The notes: generated by a model from the letters alone, not told the origin. Positions 15,974 through 24,948 are shown, counted from the first letter of the stretch. The stretch: 26,824 nucleotides of DNA from an uncultured Clostridia bacterium (GCA_934249265.1 CAKQKQ010000016.1:1-26824); one strand, 5' to 3'. Program-made: numbers and translations.

Positions 15974-16520
15974 ATCCGTTTTCCTCCACGTAATCGAGTA
16001 TGGTTTGAATCACGGCGTAACACGTATCGTAACTTTTGTTGTGCCAATTTATAAGCATGTAATAGTCGCCCGCAAGATGCACTCCGTAAGGCACGCCGTC
16101 GATTATATAATTGTCTTCCAAATCTGTAAACGGCGAATTTTCGAGACTTAAATAGAAATCTTTTGCGTCGTGCAACTCTATTTCGCTTTTGTTAAACACG
16201 AAAATGTTGGTCGTGATGCCGCCTTTTGTGCCGAAAAGTTTGAAATAATTGTCGCTGTTAGGGTCGTAATTTTCGACGTGAACGACCTTTTTGCCGTTTT
16301 CTTTAGCGGTGGTTTTTATCTCGTTTACAAGTTCCTTTTCAAAATTTGCGGGGGCAGAAACCCACACGTAAAAATGCTCGCTCATTTTGGGTTTGGTAAA
16401 CATATAATAGACGAAGCAATTTAAAAGCACCGCCACAACGACGCACACCAAATAAACCCACCATTTTCTTTTAAAACTGTTTACGGCGTCGCGCTTAGTT
16501 ATGTTTTCATCATAAATCAT
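15960..16520 (-). CDS. Single-span membrane protein of unknown function
   Basis: A 186-residue protein I do not recognise. A basic cytoplasmic start (about residues 1-19, ending FKRKWW) is followed by one span at about 20-40, then an external domain of about 145 residues beginning KPKMSEHFYVWVSAP. That domain alternates strands and helices (EKELVNEIKTTAKENGKKVVHVENYD, and an ending TCYAVIQTILDYVEENGYEIG). The ATG at 16520 has AAGGAGG seven bases upstream. It overlaps both neighbours (ATGA with the gene before, 14 bp with the gene after), so the three are translationally coupled. Confidence 0.75.
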   Translation of the reverse strand: MIYDENITKRDAVNSFKRKWWVYLVCVVVAVLLNCFVYYMFTKPKMSEHFYVWVSAPANFEKELVNEIKTTAKENGKKVVHVENYDPNSDNYFKLFGTKGGITTNIFVFNKSEIELHDAKDFYLSLENSPFTDLEDNYIIDGVPYGVHLAGDYYMLINWHNKSYDTCYAVIQTILDYVEENGYEIG

Positions 16521-17011
16521 AAGTCCGCCTCCTTGTATGCAATCAAATGGCGATTAGCGATTATTAAATAGTATTCTTTGCCATTTTCGAGCGATACGTT
16601 TGCCCTAATGTTGACAATGTAATCGACTTCTCTCTCTTTTACTTTGTCGTAAAATTTATAAGTGGAATACTCGAACCCGTCGATTTTAAGGTCTTCTCCT
16701 TTCGCTATAAACGTTGCCGCAGATTTTTTCTCGTCTGCGCCCGTCATTGCGTCGAGATACTTATAATACCTTTTACATTTGCCGTAAATTACGTCGAAAT
16801 AATACACGCTCCATACGGCGAACAATACGCTTAAAATTATACCGAGAACAAGCGGCAAAACATGCCCTATAAAAAAGTTTAAACATATAAGCGCAACCGC
16901 GACAAAAAGGTAAATCATCGCCGCAATTTTATAGCGTTTTTTAAGTAGTTTAAGCCTTTCGGACAACATATTAAGTTCTTCTTGAGAATAGCAATAAATA
17001 TAATCTTTCAA
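16517..17011 (-). CDS. Small two-span membrane protein of unknown function
   Basis: A 164-residue protein I do not recognise. After a helical start (SQEELNMLSERLKLLKKRY) come two spans at about 31-50 and 52-72, then a cytoplasmic beta-rich region of about 90 residues with KIDGFEYSTYKFYDKVKEREVDYIVNIRANV. The listed start at 17011 is a TTG with only a weak AGAAG upstream. An ATG at 16969 is an alternative and would remove 14 residues. It is the first gene of the operon, directly behind a clear promoter. Confidence 0.7.
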   Translation of the reverse strand: MKDYIYCYSQEELNMLSERLKLLKKRYKIAAMIYLFVAVALICLNFFIGHVLPLVLGIILSVLFAVWSVYYFDVIYGKCKRYYKYLDAMTGADEKKSAATFIAKGEDLKIDGFEYSTYKFYDKVKEREVDYIVNIRANVSLENGKEYYLIIANRHLIAYKEADL

Positions 17012-17041
17012 CTTCGTTTCTTCTTTTAATTTATTGATATA

Positions 17042-17070
17042 ATTTTACTACAAAACCGCAAATTAGTCAA
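17042..17070 (-). promoter_or_regulatory. Promoter of the three-gene membrane operon
   Basis: On the minus strand TTGACT (17070-17065) and TAAAAT (17047-17042) are separated by 17 bp. The first codon follows at 17011, a leader of about 25 nt. Confidence 0.75.
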
Positions 17071-17315
17071 GCCGATAAAAAAGCGTGACCGCGGCACAAC
17101 GACAATTTACGTTTGACTACACAACACGCATTACCGCAAACAATGTTATAAACAAAACAGCGCAACTATCTATACACTAAACAGTACAACTACCCATATA
17201 CCGCACAACACGGCAGATAAAAATGCAATACACCACACGGCTCAATAAACAAAAACGCAATATACAAAACAACGCAACAGCAATAAAACAAGCAAATTTA
17301 TAATATTATCTTCTA

Positions 17316-17354
17316 TAAAAAATACGGGGCTGCCATATTCGACAGCCCCTTGTA
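17316..17354 (-). terminator. Rho-independent terminator after the GH43 gene
   Basis: GGGGCTG (17326-17332) pairs with CAGCCCC (17343-17349) across a 10-nt loop, extended by AATAC/GTATT. On the minus strand it is followed by GTATTTTTTATAG. It closes the second sugar operon 44 bp past the GH43 stop. Confidence 0.9.
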
Positions 17355-17397
17355 TTTCGTTAGTTTAATTACCGCTAATCAAGTATAAATCAACCGA

Positions 17398-19815
17398 TTA
17401 AGCGTTGGGAACGAGCGCAAGTTTTTGATTAATTACGCTTGCGTCGGTAGTTGCATAGTAGTCCTTAATTCCCAAATTAGTGTTGAAGGAAAGGAACCCT
17501 ACCGTGGTATTCGCCCCCAACTCAAATCCACGAGGATTGTGAATTGTCGCCACATATTGGTCGTTACAGAACAAATAAATGGTGCTATCTTTCATAAGAA
17601 TTGCCATCTTGGTATACGCGCCGTTTGTATATTGCGGAACGTATTTAGCGGGAAGTTCGGTTGTTTTTTCCGTACCTTCCCAGTCCCAATTTCCTGCCTC
17701 TCCAAATATCGAGAAGGTATAACCTACCGTCTTGTTTGTATAACCGTTAGATGCGTCGATATAGAAGAAGAAACCACCGTCTTCGCTTCTTAACGCCATA
17801 CCGATCTTCGGATACGGGTCGTTAGTGAGAGCCTTCGTATCTGTTTTTGCAAAGTTTGCAACGGTAATTTTACCCTCGGCATAGAACGTGTTATGATAGA
17901 AATCTTTAAAGATTGTATATTGATCTGCCGAACCTTTGTGATATACTATGCTTTCTTTATCGTTCATACCGTAGTCGTTTGTAAGATCAACTCCCCAAGT
18001 AGTACCGAATTTATAATTTGCGTCACCCGCTTCACCGAAAGTAGTGCTTGTCGGCGTTTTATTTGACGATACTGCGGGAGGATTCTTATAAGAATATTTC
18101 TCGAAAGAATCTGCGTTAACGGGCGTTTTGTTGTTGCCCATTACTACTATTTCGGGAATATTTACTTCGTAATCGCCGGAATCGAAAGTGATTTTGATTT
18201 GGTTTACCGCAAGATCCGCCCACTCGGCAATTACCGCTCCGCCCGGGTTGGTCACTTCGTTATTGAACGTATAGAAACCGTAATCGTATCTAAGGTTTTT
18301 AATAGTCGCGACCTTATCGCCGGAAGAAGTCTTGTAAGTGAGTTCTACTTTGTTGATATTTACGAAAGTTTTATCGTATTCGATAGCATTGTAAATGAGA
18401 ATAGAACGAGTATTTACATAGCCGTTGAATTTCATCGTGATTTCGCTTGTACCCGCGTTAAATTCGGTTACGTTTACAATGTCGTTGTAACTGTCGTGAA
18501 TTTTGATAAATCCGTCGTTGAGATATTTTGCGGAAGAGTCGGACTTGACGTTTGTAGCCGTAACTGTTGCTTGCTCGGCAACGTTTTTATATCCGCAAAC
18601 CGCTTCGGGAAGGGGTTGATAAGAATAAGTAGGTCCGTTGGTAATCATTACTTTTTGACCTTGACTGTTTGTAGCAAACTTAATCCTATCAACGGCAAGC
18701 GCTCTACCATCGGAAATTTCTTCTCTGTTTTTAAACGTGTGGTAAGCAATGAACAGTTCGTCACCGGCATAAATAAAGCAGTGGTGTCCTGCAGATTGCG
18801 CGCTCCTCCAACCGGATTCGGTATAAAGAATATAACCGCCGTCGTTGTAAGGAATTTTCACGAAGTCGCCGAGAGGATCGCTTGCGGTTGCCGTCCTTAC
18901 CTTATAATCTGTAGAGGTATAGGGCCAAATGGAAAGAGTAAGCATATAAGTATCCGTCTCTTCGTCGTAATACATAAACGGACCTTCGTTTACCCAACAA
19001 CCTTCTTCGTCGGCAATTTTTTCGCCGTTGTACGCCTTATCATAACCGTTTTGCGTGAGTTTTTTAAGTGTGGAATAATCGGGCTCTAACCAACTGTTGA
19101 GTTTGCAACCCCAAATACATTGAGAGTTTTGCGAACCGCCGTATGCCGACATATACAAATATTTATCGCCCGTTTTGGGATCGAGGAAGGGAGATGCGTC
19201 GATTACCGTAGTAAACACTCCGTTTGAGTGAGCGGCAAAATCGAAAGCGGGTTTCGATTCGTCTGCGCAAATAAACGGACCTACGGGAGAATCGGACATC
19301 GCTACGCTTATATACGCTATACCGCCGTTGCCGCTTCCGTCCCATCTGTCGTAAGAATTGATATCCCAAGCGTTGTAATACATATAATACGTTTCGTCGC
19401 TTTCATCGTATATAACTTCGGGAGCCCAATAGTTTTCATAAGCCCAAGTGGTGAGATAGTCGGGCATAAACGCTACGCCCATATCTTCCCAATTTGTCAA
19501 GTCGGTGGATCTCCAACATTGAATACCGTGACAATCGATAAGATCGGAAGTACCATATGCATAGAAATAACCGCCGTACTCTTTGCTTTGATTTTTGTCA
19601 ACCCAAATTACCGAAGGATCGGCTAATTCAAAGTCGAGAGTATTTGCATAATATAAGTTTTTATTGTAGTCGTCGTGAACGTTTGAATTCGACATATTAT
19701 TGTACGTTATATAACTGAATTCTCCGCCACCGCTCGAATCGCCGCCGCAGCCCGCAAAACAAGTTGCGGCAATCATTCCAGCAACAGCCAAACTCAATAA
19801 TCTGCTTTTTTTCAT
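17398..19815 (-). CDS. GH43-family glycosidase lipoprotein with accessory beta domains
   Basis: A lipoprotein (FAGC, Cys23) expected on the outer face of the membrane. Residues about 60-400 match the five-bladed propeller of glycoside hydrolase family 43, whose members act as beta-xylosidases, arabinofuranosidases or arabinanases. The three catalytic acids fit Asp66 in ADPSVIW, Asp206 in VIDASPF and Glu277 in VNEGPF. Residues about 410-560 look like a discoidin-type galactose-binding fold (NVAEQATVTATNV, KYLNDG). Residues about 600-795 are a lectin-like module with PYPKIGM, FFFYIDASNGY, a W-D-W patch, YTNGAYTKMAI and FLSFNTNLGIKDYYATTD, also present in the right-edge protein. The ATG has AGGAG upstream. 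It is the last gene of the operon, 25 bp behind a permease. The exact substrate is unresolved. Confidence 0.92.
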   Translation of the reverse strand: MKKSRLLSLAVAGMIAATCFAGCGGDSSGGGEFSYITYNNMSNSNVHDDYNKNLYYANTLDFELADPSVIWVDKNQSKEYGGYFYAYGTSDLIDCHGIQCWRSTDLTNWEDMGVAFMPDYLTTWAYENYWAPEVIYDESDETYYMYYNAWDINSYDRWDGSGNGGIAYISVAMSDSPVGPFICADESKPAFDFAAHSNGVFTTVIDASPFLDPKTGDKYLYMSAYGGSQNSQCIWGCKLNSWLEPDYSTLKKLTQNGYDKAYNGEKIADEEGCWVNEGPFMYYDEETDTYMLTLSIWPYTSTDYKVRTATASDPLGDFVKIPYNDGGYILYTESGWRSAQSAGHHCFIYAGDELFIAYHTFKNREEISDGRALAVDRIKFATNSQGQKVMITNGPTYSYQPLPEAVCGYKNVAEQATVTATNVKSDSSAKYLNDGFIKIHDSYNDIVNVTEFNAGTSEITMKFNGYVNTRSILIYNAIEYDKTFVNINKVELTYKTSSGDKVATIKNLRYDYGFYTFNNEVTNPGGAVIAEWADLAVNQIKITFDSGDYEVNIPEIVVMGNNKTPVNADSFEKYSYKNPPAVSSNKTPTSTTFGEAGDANYKFGTTWGVDLTNDYGMNDKESIVYHKGSADQYTIFKDFYHNTFYAEGKITVANFAKTDTKALTNDPYPKIGMALRSEDGGFFFYIDASNGYTNKTVGYTFSIFGEAGNWDWEGTEKTTELPAKYVPQYTNGAYTKMAILMKDSTIYLFCNDQYVATIHNPRGFELGANTTVGFLSFNTNLGIKDYYATTDASVINQKLALVPNA

Positions 19816-19840
19816 TAATATTCTCCTATTATATTTAAAA

Positions 19841-20878
19841 TTAAAGTTTCATACCGGACGTCGCAATACCTTCGATGAAGTATTTTTGAGCGATGAGGTA
19901 AAGTACGATCGTAGGAAGAAGCGCAAGCACGCAACTTGCCATAATTACGTTAGGACTCGATGGGAAATACGATGAAATTCCGGACAAAACAACTTGAAGC
20001 GTAGGATAATCTACATCTCTTAAATAAAGATACGGACCGAAATAATCGTTGTATCCGCCGATAAAGCCGAGCAAGCCTTGCGCGAAAAGCGCGGGCACGG
20101 AAAGCGGGACCATTATAGAGAAAAACATTCTATAAAAGCCCATACCGTCGAGTTTTGCCGCCTCTATCAAGTCGGTGGGAATACCCGAGTAAAATTGTCT
20201 CATAAAGAATACGCACGTCGCCGCGCCGAACATACCCGGGACCATCAACGGGAAAGCCGATTCTCCCAAGCCTAAAGCATTGTAAAGCACGAACGACGGG
20301 GTCGTCATTATCGTACCGGGGATCATCATCGTTGCCAAAAGTACCGAAAAGAGGAAATTTTTACCTTTAAAATTAAGTTTTGCAAACGCAAACGCGCTCA
20401 TTGCCGAGGTTAAAAGTCCCAACAACGTAGGCGGTATAACTATACCGAGAGTAACGAAGAAACCATAAATAATCAAGGAATGTTGACCATTATCCAGCGG
20501 GCCTACGTACTCTGTTATACATTGCTTATATCCTTCTAACGTAAACGGTTTCGGAATCCATGAGAAATCGGCTGAAAACGCTTGTTCCCTTGTCTTAAAC
20601 GAATTTGATAAAACAATCGAGAATGGAAATAAAGTCCACAAAGCGAATACAATAAGCACCAAATAAATAATTATTTTACTCAATATTACTGCGGGAGATT
20701 TTCTCTTTTTCGCCCTTGCAACTTCTTCTGCCGTCATAAACGGATTGTCCGCGGTATATTTAGCATTTGCCGAAACTGCGTTAGATTTTACCGCTTTAGA
20801 AGTATTTGAATTTGCCGTTATTTCTTCAACGATTAAGTTGACGCTTTGTGTTGAATTTTCATTATTATTCTTTTTCAT
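19841..20878 (-). CDS. CUT1 sugar ABC transporter permease, MalG-type
   Basis: A permease of about 345 residues with a Ser/Asn-rich N-terminal extension of about 60 residues before the first span (KIIIYLVLIVFALWTLFPF). The EAA loop is evident (IEAAKLDGMGFYRMFFSIMVPLSVPA). The start is set at the ATG at 20878, with AGGAG eight bases upstream; a GTG at 20884 in the same frame sits too close to that site. It follows the other permease by 12 bp and precedes the GH43 gene. No ATPase is encoded beside it. Confidence 0.92.
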   Translation of the reverse strand: MKKNNNENSTQSVNLIVEEITANSNTSKAVKSNAVSANAKYTADNPFMTAEEVARAKKRKSPAVILSKIIIYLVLIVFALWTLFPFSIVLSNSFKTREQAFSADFSWIPKPFTLEGYKQCITEYVGPLDNGQHSLIIYGFFVTLGIVIPPTLLGLLTSAMSAFAFAKLNFKGKNFLFSVLLATMMIPGTIMTTPSFVLYNALGLGESAFPLMVPGMFGAATCVFFMRQFYSGIPTDLIEAAKLDGMGFYRMFFSIMVPLSVPALFAQGLLGFIGGYNDYFGPYLYLRDVDYPTLQVVLSGISSYFPSSPNVIMASCVLALLPTIVLYLIAQKYFIEGIATSGMKL

Positions 20879-20890
20879 AAACACATCTCC

Positions 20891-21835
20891 TTAATCGTAA
20901 CTTACCCAATATTTGGATACGGTAAAGTTGATTGCCGTAATAATTAAAATAATTATAGCGAGCAACCAAGCAACAGCCGATGCTTGACCGAATTTATTTC
21001 CCGACCACAAAAGGTTGTACAAATAATATACGCAAGTCAAACCCTTACCATCCGGACCGGGGTCGAAATTTACTTTTGAATTAAGCAACGTCTGCGGACG
21101 AGCAAACTCTTGTAACGCACCGATAAAACCGGTGACAAGCACGTAAAACGTCGTCGGGGAAATTGCGGGAAGCGTGATATTAAAGAATATTCTAAACGCA
21201 CCCGCTCCGTCGACCTTTGCAGCCTCGTAATAAGCCGAATTTACGTTTGTAAGCGCAGCGCCGAAAAGCACTATATTAAACGCAGTGCCGCCCCATACAC
21301 CCGTAATTATTAAGACCCAATAGAAATATCGCGTGTCATTAATCCAGTCGATAAGATTTTTATAATTTCTACCGAGCAAACTATTTAATATACCGTACGT
21401 TTGCCCGAGAAAAATGTCTTTCCATACAAGAGAAATTGCAATAGTAGAACAAACGAAAGGTATAAAGTAAATCGACCTAAACAATTTTTTACATCTTATA
21501 TCCTTTGTCAAAAGGAAAGCAATTATAAGTGATAATACGATACTTATCGGAAGCGAAGCCGCCATAACTACGGTATTTTTTAAACTCATTAAAAACTTAC
21601 CGCCGTTTGCTTTGTCCGTCCAAGAAAGTACGTATCTAAAATTATCGAGTCCGACAAATTTTGCGCCTTTGAACGTAAAACTATCCATTTCCAAAAACGC
21701 CATTACTATAGCGAGTATCATGGGTATAAGTCCGAAAAGCACAAAACCGATTACGGGAACAATAGCCATTGCAATACCGGCTAAATTCTCCTTTTTGTCA
21801 ACCGATTTTTTATTAAATGATTTTTCAAGTGTCAT
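20891..21835 (-). CDS. CUT1 sugar ABC transporter permease, MalF-type
   Basis: A 314-residue permease with the usual six spans and EAA loop (YYEAAKVDGAGAFRIFFNITLPAISPT). The frame also contains an ATG at 21856, but GGTGGAAGG lies just before the ATG at 21835 and overlaps the seven extra codons, so the shorter start (MTLEKSF) is preferred. It follows the binding-protein gene by about 70 bp and forms the importer channel with the next permease. The sugar is not readable from the sequence; oligosaccharides released by the GH43 enzyme are likely. Confidence 0.92.
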   Translation of the reverse strand: MTLEKSFNKKSVDKKENLAGIAMAIVPVIGFVLFGLIPMILAIVMAFLEMDSFTFKGAKFVGLDNFRYVLSWTDKANGGKFLMSLKNTVVMAASLPISIVLSLIIAFLLTKDIRCKKLFRSIYFIPFVCSTIAISLVWKDIFLGQTYGILNSLLGRNYKNLIDWINDTRYFYWVLIITGVWGGTAFNIVLFGAALTNVNSAYYEAAKVDGAGAFRIFFNITLPAISPTTFYVLVTGFIGALQEFARPQTLLNSKVNFDPGPDGKGLTCVYYLYNLLWSGNKFGQASAVAWLLAIIILIITAINFTVSKYWVSYD

Positions 21836-21906
21836 AATCCTTCCACCTAATATCATATACGGTTAAGCGGAGAAATCTCCCCGCTCAACTCGCCATTATG
21901 CATTAA

Positions 21907-23793
21907 TTATTTTTTCTTTTTCGTGTAGGTCTTAAGCGTATTCCACGTCTTGGTGTAGTCTTGAGCCGTGAAGAACGATTCGTAAGTTGCCGTGCCGTTT
22001 CTTATCTTGCTGTTAAGATAACTTGCCCATTCGTCTATCCAGTCGTTGTTGAGCAAGAACCACCAGTCGCCCGCTTGTTCATACTCTGCAGCGTCGATAA
22101 ACACTTTAGCGTTTTGAGGATATTTATTAGATTGAAGGAATACTTCAGTATTTGCAAGGCTCTTTTGAAGAGGAATTGCGAAACCGGTCTCTGCTTGAGC
22201 GGTTTGTCCGTATACGCCGCCTATATATTCAATAAATTTCCAAGCGGCTTCTTGTTTATTGCTTTTTGCCGCAATTGCCAAAGCAACCGAACCAGAGTGA
22301 CCTGCCATTTTGCCGTGTACTTTTACGTCGCCATTTTCGTCGTATTCTTTATATTGAACAAGAGGCGCAACATCCCATTTAAACGCAGACTTACCATTCT
22401 CTTTACGTGCAGCGTAATCTTCATCGCTTTCACTCATCAATTTTCTAAAGTCGCAAACGTTCCATCTTCCGTCTACAAGCATTGCTGTTTTACAACTTGT
22501 AAATGCTTTTGCCTTACCTGCGTCACCGCCCAAAGATTGAGGTTTAGCAGTAATATTGTAACCCGCTTTACCGCCGATTGTAATATTTTCAGCACTACCA
22601 AGTCTTACGAATTCTTCAAACGCTTCTTTTTGAGAAGGAAGCACGTTGAGTTGTCCTTTTTCTACCGCAGCCAATACCGTAGGCTCTATTTGAGCGTTGT
22701 CGAAGTGAGTTTGGCCGGCGGGTGCTGCCGCAACCTCTTTTTCGTTTGCAAGTTTGTCTGCATAAGAAAGCGTTTCGCCGGGATTGTAAGTGTTTCCGTT
22801 GATGGTGAAAGGCTCCGCATCGTCGTCTACGATATAGTTTTTAGTGGGATCGCAAAGCGTGAAATCATAGAAACCGCCGGTATATTGAGTATCGTCGCTT
22901 TCAATATATTGAATAACGTTGCCGCCAACGCCCCAACCGTAGTTGAACCACCATTCGGTGAAGAAACCGAAAATACCGTTTTCTCCTTTCGGGTCTTGAG
23001 CGGTTTGAATTACTTTAGAAAGCGTATAGCACTCTTCCCAACTCATCGGCACTTGGTTGTTGAACCATTTTTGACCGTTGCTATCTACGAAATAACCTTT
23101 TTCGGTTACTCTATAGTCTGCGGGGATTTGGTAATCCACCTTTGTTTTACCTCTCGAATCGGCTGTGCCGTTATTGAACGCTTCAAGATCATCGGCATCA
23201 ACCGAAATAACCTTTACACCCGATTCATTGAACATAGTTTCGTTATAGAAAATAACGATAGGACCTATATCCTTGGGTACGCCGTAATATTTACCGTTTG
23301 TACCGGCCGCTTCGCCGTAAAGAGTGGTGTTTACGTCGTAATAATATCTCTCTTTAACGTTGGGCCACAATTCGTCTATGTTATATACGCTTGATTTTTC
23401 AACATAACTGGTAATATCTTTTAAAAGTCCTTTCGTCGCAAATTCTTTATAATCGGAGTCGCCTACGTAGAATACGTCGGGGCATTGCTTCGTTTCAAGA
23501 GCCATACTAAGTATATTGCTGTAACCGCCCGAATCTTTTCTTTTATAGTCAACGAAAATATTATTTTGCGACTTATTGAAATCACTAACGAGTTTTTCAA
23601 AAACCGGCATCTCATTATTGTCTCCATAAGCCCAGAACGTAACAGTATGGACTTTCCCGTCGGGTCTTACGTTACCGGAGTCGTCCAAATCTACGTCTCC
23701 GGTATTGTCTTTGCCTCCACAGCCCAAAAGGCCGAAAGACAACGAAAGTATAAGCACCATTACAATGCTTAATAATTTAGAAAATCTTTTCAT
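21907..23793 (-). CDS. Large sugar-binding lipoprotein of the second CUT1 importer
   Basis: A 628-residue solute-binding protein with a lipoprotein signal ending LLGC (Cys25). The core follows the SBP family: VHTVTFWAYGDNNEMPVFEKLVSDFNKSQNNI, YYGVPKDIGPIVIFYNETMF, and late segments GSVALAIAAKSNKQEAAWKFIEYIGG and TGFAIPLQKS. It is about 150-200 residues longer than most relatives. Extra segments lie around residues 190-240 (RGKTKVDYQIPADYRVTEKG) and 310-390 (DDDAEPFTINGNTYNPGETL and an Ala/Glu-rich stretch). The ATG has GGAGG upstream. It is the first transporter gene, 181 bp behind the LacI-family gene across two hairpins. Confidence 0.92.
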   Translation of the reverse strand: MKRFSKLLSIVMVLILSLSFGLLGCGGKDNTGDVDLDDSGNVRPDGKVHTVTFWAYGDNNEMPVFEKLVSDFNKSQNNIFVDYKRKDSGGYSNILSMALETKQCPDVFYVGDSDYKEFATKGLLKDITSYVEKSSVYNIDELWPNVKERYYYDVNTTLYGEAAGTNGKYYGVPKDIGPIVIFYNETMFNESGVKVISVDADDLEAFNNGTADSRGKTKVDYQIPADYRVTEKGYFVDSNGQKWFNNQVPMSWEECYTLSKVIQTAQDPKGENGIFGFFTEWWFNYGWGVGGNVIQYIESDDTQYTGGFYDFTLCDPTKNYIVDDDAEPFTINGNTYNPGETLSYADKLANEKEVAAAPAGQTHFDNAQIEPTVLAAVEKGQLNVLPSQKEAFEEFVRLGSAENITIGGKAGYNITAKPQSLGGDAGKAKAFTSCKTAMLVDGRWNVCDFRKLMSESDEDYAARKENGKSAFKWDVAPLVQYKEYDENGDVKVHGKMAGHSGSVALAIAAKSNKQEAAWKFIEYIGGVYGQTAQAETGFAIPLQKSLANTEVFLQSNKYPQNAKVFIDAAEYEQAGDWWFLLNNDWIDEWASYLNSKIRNGTATYESFFTAQDYTKTWNTLKTYTKKKK

Positions 23794-23820
23794 TTTTTTC
23801 CTCCATGTTTTATATAAAAT

Positions 23821-23875
23821 TTTACGGCTATTGCCGAATTTTACTGTGTTAAAAATTTACGGCTTAAGCCGAAAA
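23821..23875. repeat. Two direct copies of a hairpin-forming repeat before the binding-protein gene
   Basis: TTTACGGCTATTGCCGAATT (23821-23840) and TTTACGGCTTAAGCCGAAAA (23856-23875) share TTTACGGC, a central A/T core and GCCGAA at a 35-bp period. Each forms a short CGGC/GCCG hairpin, and on the minus strand each is followed by TAAA and a T-rich run. They could be weak terminators after the LacI-family gene or tandem operators. Confidence 0.5.
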
Positions 23876-23974
23876 TCATTATTGTATCGAAGTCGTTTGC
23901 CGCCAAAACGTTTTTGTTTAATGCTTTTTATTAAACTTTTAATTAACCGCCGTATTTAGCCCGAATATTTAATT

Positions 23975-24937
23975 TCAAGCCTGAATCGCGCTTAAATTTA
24001 CGTCGCACACGGTAACGCTTCTGTCTTCTTTTGCGCCTTTTTCAACGTTTTTTATAAGTTTGTCTATTGCAATTTCCACAAATGCCTTTTTGTCATAACT
24101 GACCGAAATGACGTCCAAAGGCAACCTAAATTCGCGCTGAAGATTATCAAAACCGACAATTTCGATTTTTTTACCTAATTGTTTGTATTTTTCCATTACC
24201 TCGAAAACGATCATGTCGTTGAAACAAAACACGCCGTCGATATCGTCAATTTTCAAAAGATCGTTTACCTCTTCGACATATTGTTTGTAATCGCCCTCGT
24301 GCGGAGCAATGGAAATTCCGCTTTCGTTTAACGCTTTAATAAACCCCGTTTCTCTTTCGACCATACAGTCGATATTAGGTCCGTCGCCGACAAAACGCAT
24401 GCGCTTGCAGCCCTTGTTCAAAAGGTATTTTCCCGCAAGATAGCCGCCTTTTTCGTTGTCGAGCACTACGCAGTCGATTTTTTCGCTTTCTATTCTTCTG
24501 CCGAGGATTACCGTGGGTATACCCTCTCTTTCGATAATCGTTTGCGCTTTTTGATCCGGCGCGATAAGCGAAAGTATGCCGTCTACGTTGCGTGACAAAA
24601 TGTTTTTCACCGTGTCGGTGCTAAACAGCGCGCTCGTGTTGATAAACGTAATGTAATTATAACCGTTTGCAAGCAACGCTTGTCCCGCATAATGCAAAAT
24701 TATGGAATAATATGGGTTTAGTATACAGTCGTAAACTATGCCGATTGTTTTGGAAGTGCCGTTTCTTAAACTCGCCGCCGCCATGTTCTGCACGTAACCG
24801 AGTTGATTAGCAATTTCCCTTATTTTTTCTTTAGTGTTTTCGGATATATCCCTTGAATCCATAAGTGCCCTCGATACACAATTTACCGAGTAACCGCTTA
24901 TTTGCGCTATATCCTTGAGCGTAACTCTTTTAGTCAT
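23975..24937 (-). CDS. LacI-family transcriptional regulator
   Basis: A 320-residue repressor-type protein. Residues 4-27 are the LacI helix-turn-helix (VTLKDIAQISGYSVNCVSRALMD), followed by the hinge region (ISENTKEKIREIANQLGYVQNMAAASL) and a periplasmic-binding-like sensor domain from about residue 60 (TIGIVYDCILNPYYSIILHYAGQALLANGYNYI) to the end. It stands directly upstream of the second sugar operon on the same strand, so local control by a sugar effector is likely. The ATG at 24937 has no Shine-Dalgarno sequence. The 12 bases before it are A/T only and a perfect 15-bp palindromic stem lies just beyond. No alternative start keeps the DNA-binding domain. Confidence 0.93.
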   Translation of the reverse strand: MTKRVTLKDIAQISGYSVNCVSRALMDSRDISENTKEKIREIANQLGYVQNMAAASLRNGTSKTIGIVYDCILNPYYSIILHYAGQALLANGYNYITFINTSALFSTDTVKNILSRNVDGILSLIAPDQKAQTIIEREGIPTVILGRRIESEKIDCVVLDNEKGGYLAGKYLLNKGCKRMRFVGDGPNIDCMVERETGFIKALNESGISIAPHEGDYKQYVEEVNDLLKIDDIDGVFCFNDMIVFEVMEKYKQLGKKIEIVGFDNLQREFRLPLDVISVSYDKKAFVEIAIDKLIKNVEKGAKEDRSVTVCDVNLSAIQA

Positions 24938-24948
24938 TTTAATATATT

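Larger units (their letters stand above)
17012..17397. other. Intergenic region between membrane operon and GH43 gene, AC-rich
   Basis: 386 bp holding the membrane-operon promoter (17042-17070), an AC-rich plus strand from about 17095 to 17295, and the GH43 terminator. The AC-rich part includes a degenerate repeat of about 24 bp (CAGCGCAACTATCTATA then CAGTACAACTACCCATA). No gene is seen. Confidence 0.7.

Noticed and set aside
17033..17047. Shared operator between the membrane operon and the first sugar operon (15-nt match TAAAATTATATCAAT with 4756-4770)
   Set aside because: The match is A/T-only apart from one C, half of the dyad is missing at 17033, and it lies differently relative to the promoter; chance is likely.
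18199..19089. 296-codon open frame on the plus strand
   Set aside because: It is antisense within the GH43 gene, whose catalytic residues are all present, and shows no family features.
21961..23394. 477-codon open frame on the plus strand
   Set aside because: It lies fully antisense to the well-supported solute-binding protein gene, is Phe/Val/Arg-rich in the manner of a mirrored frame, and has no recognisable domain or ribosome site.
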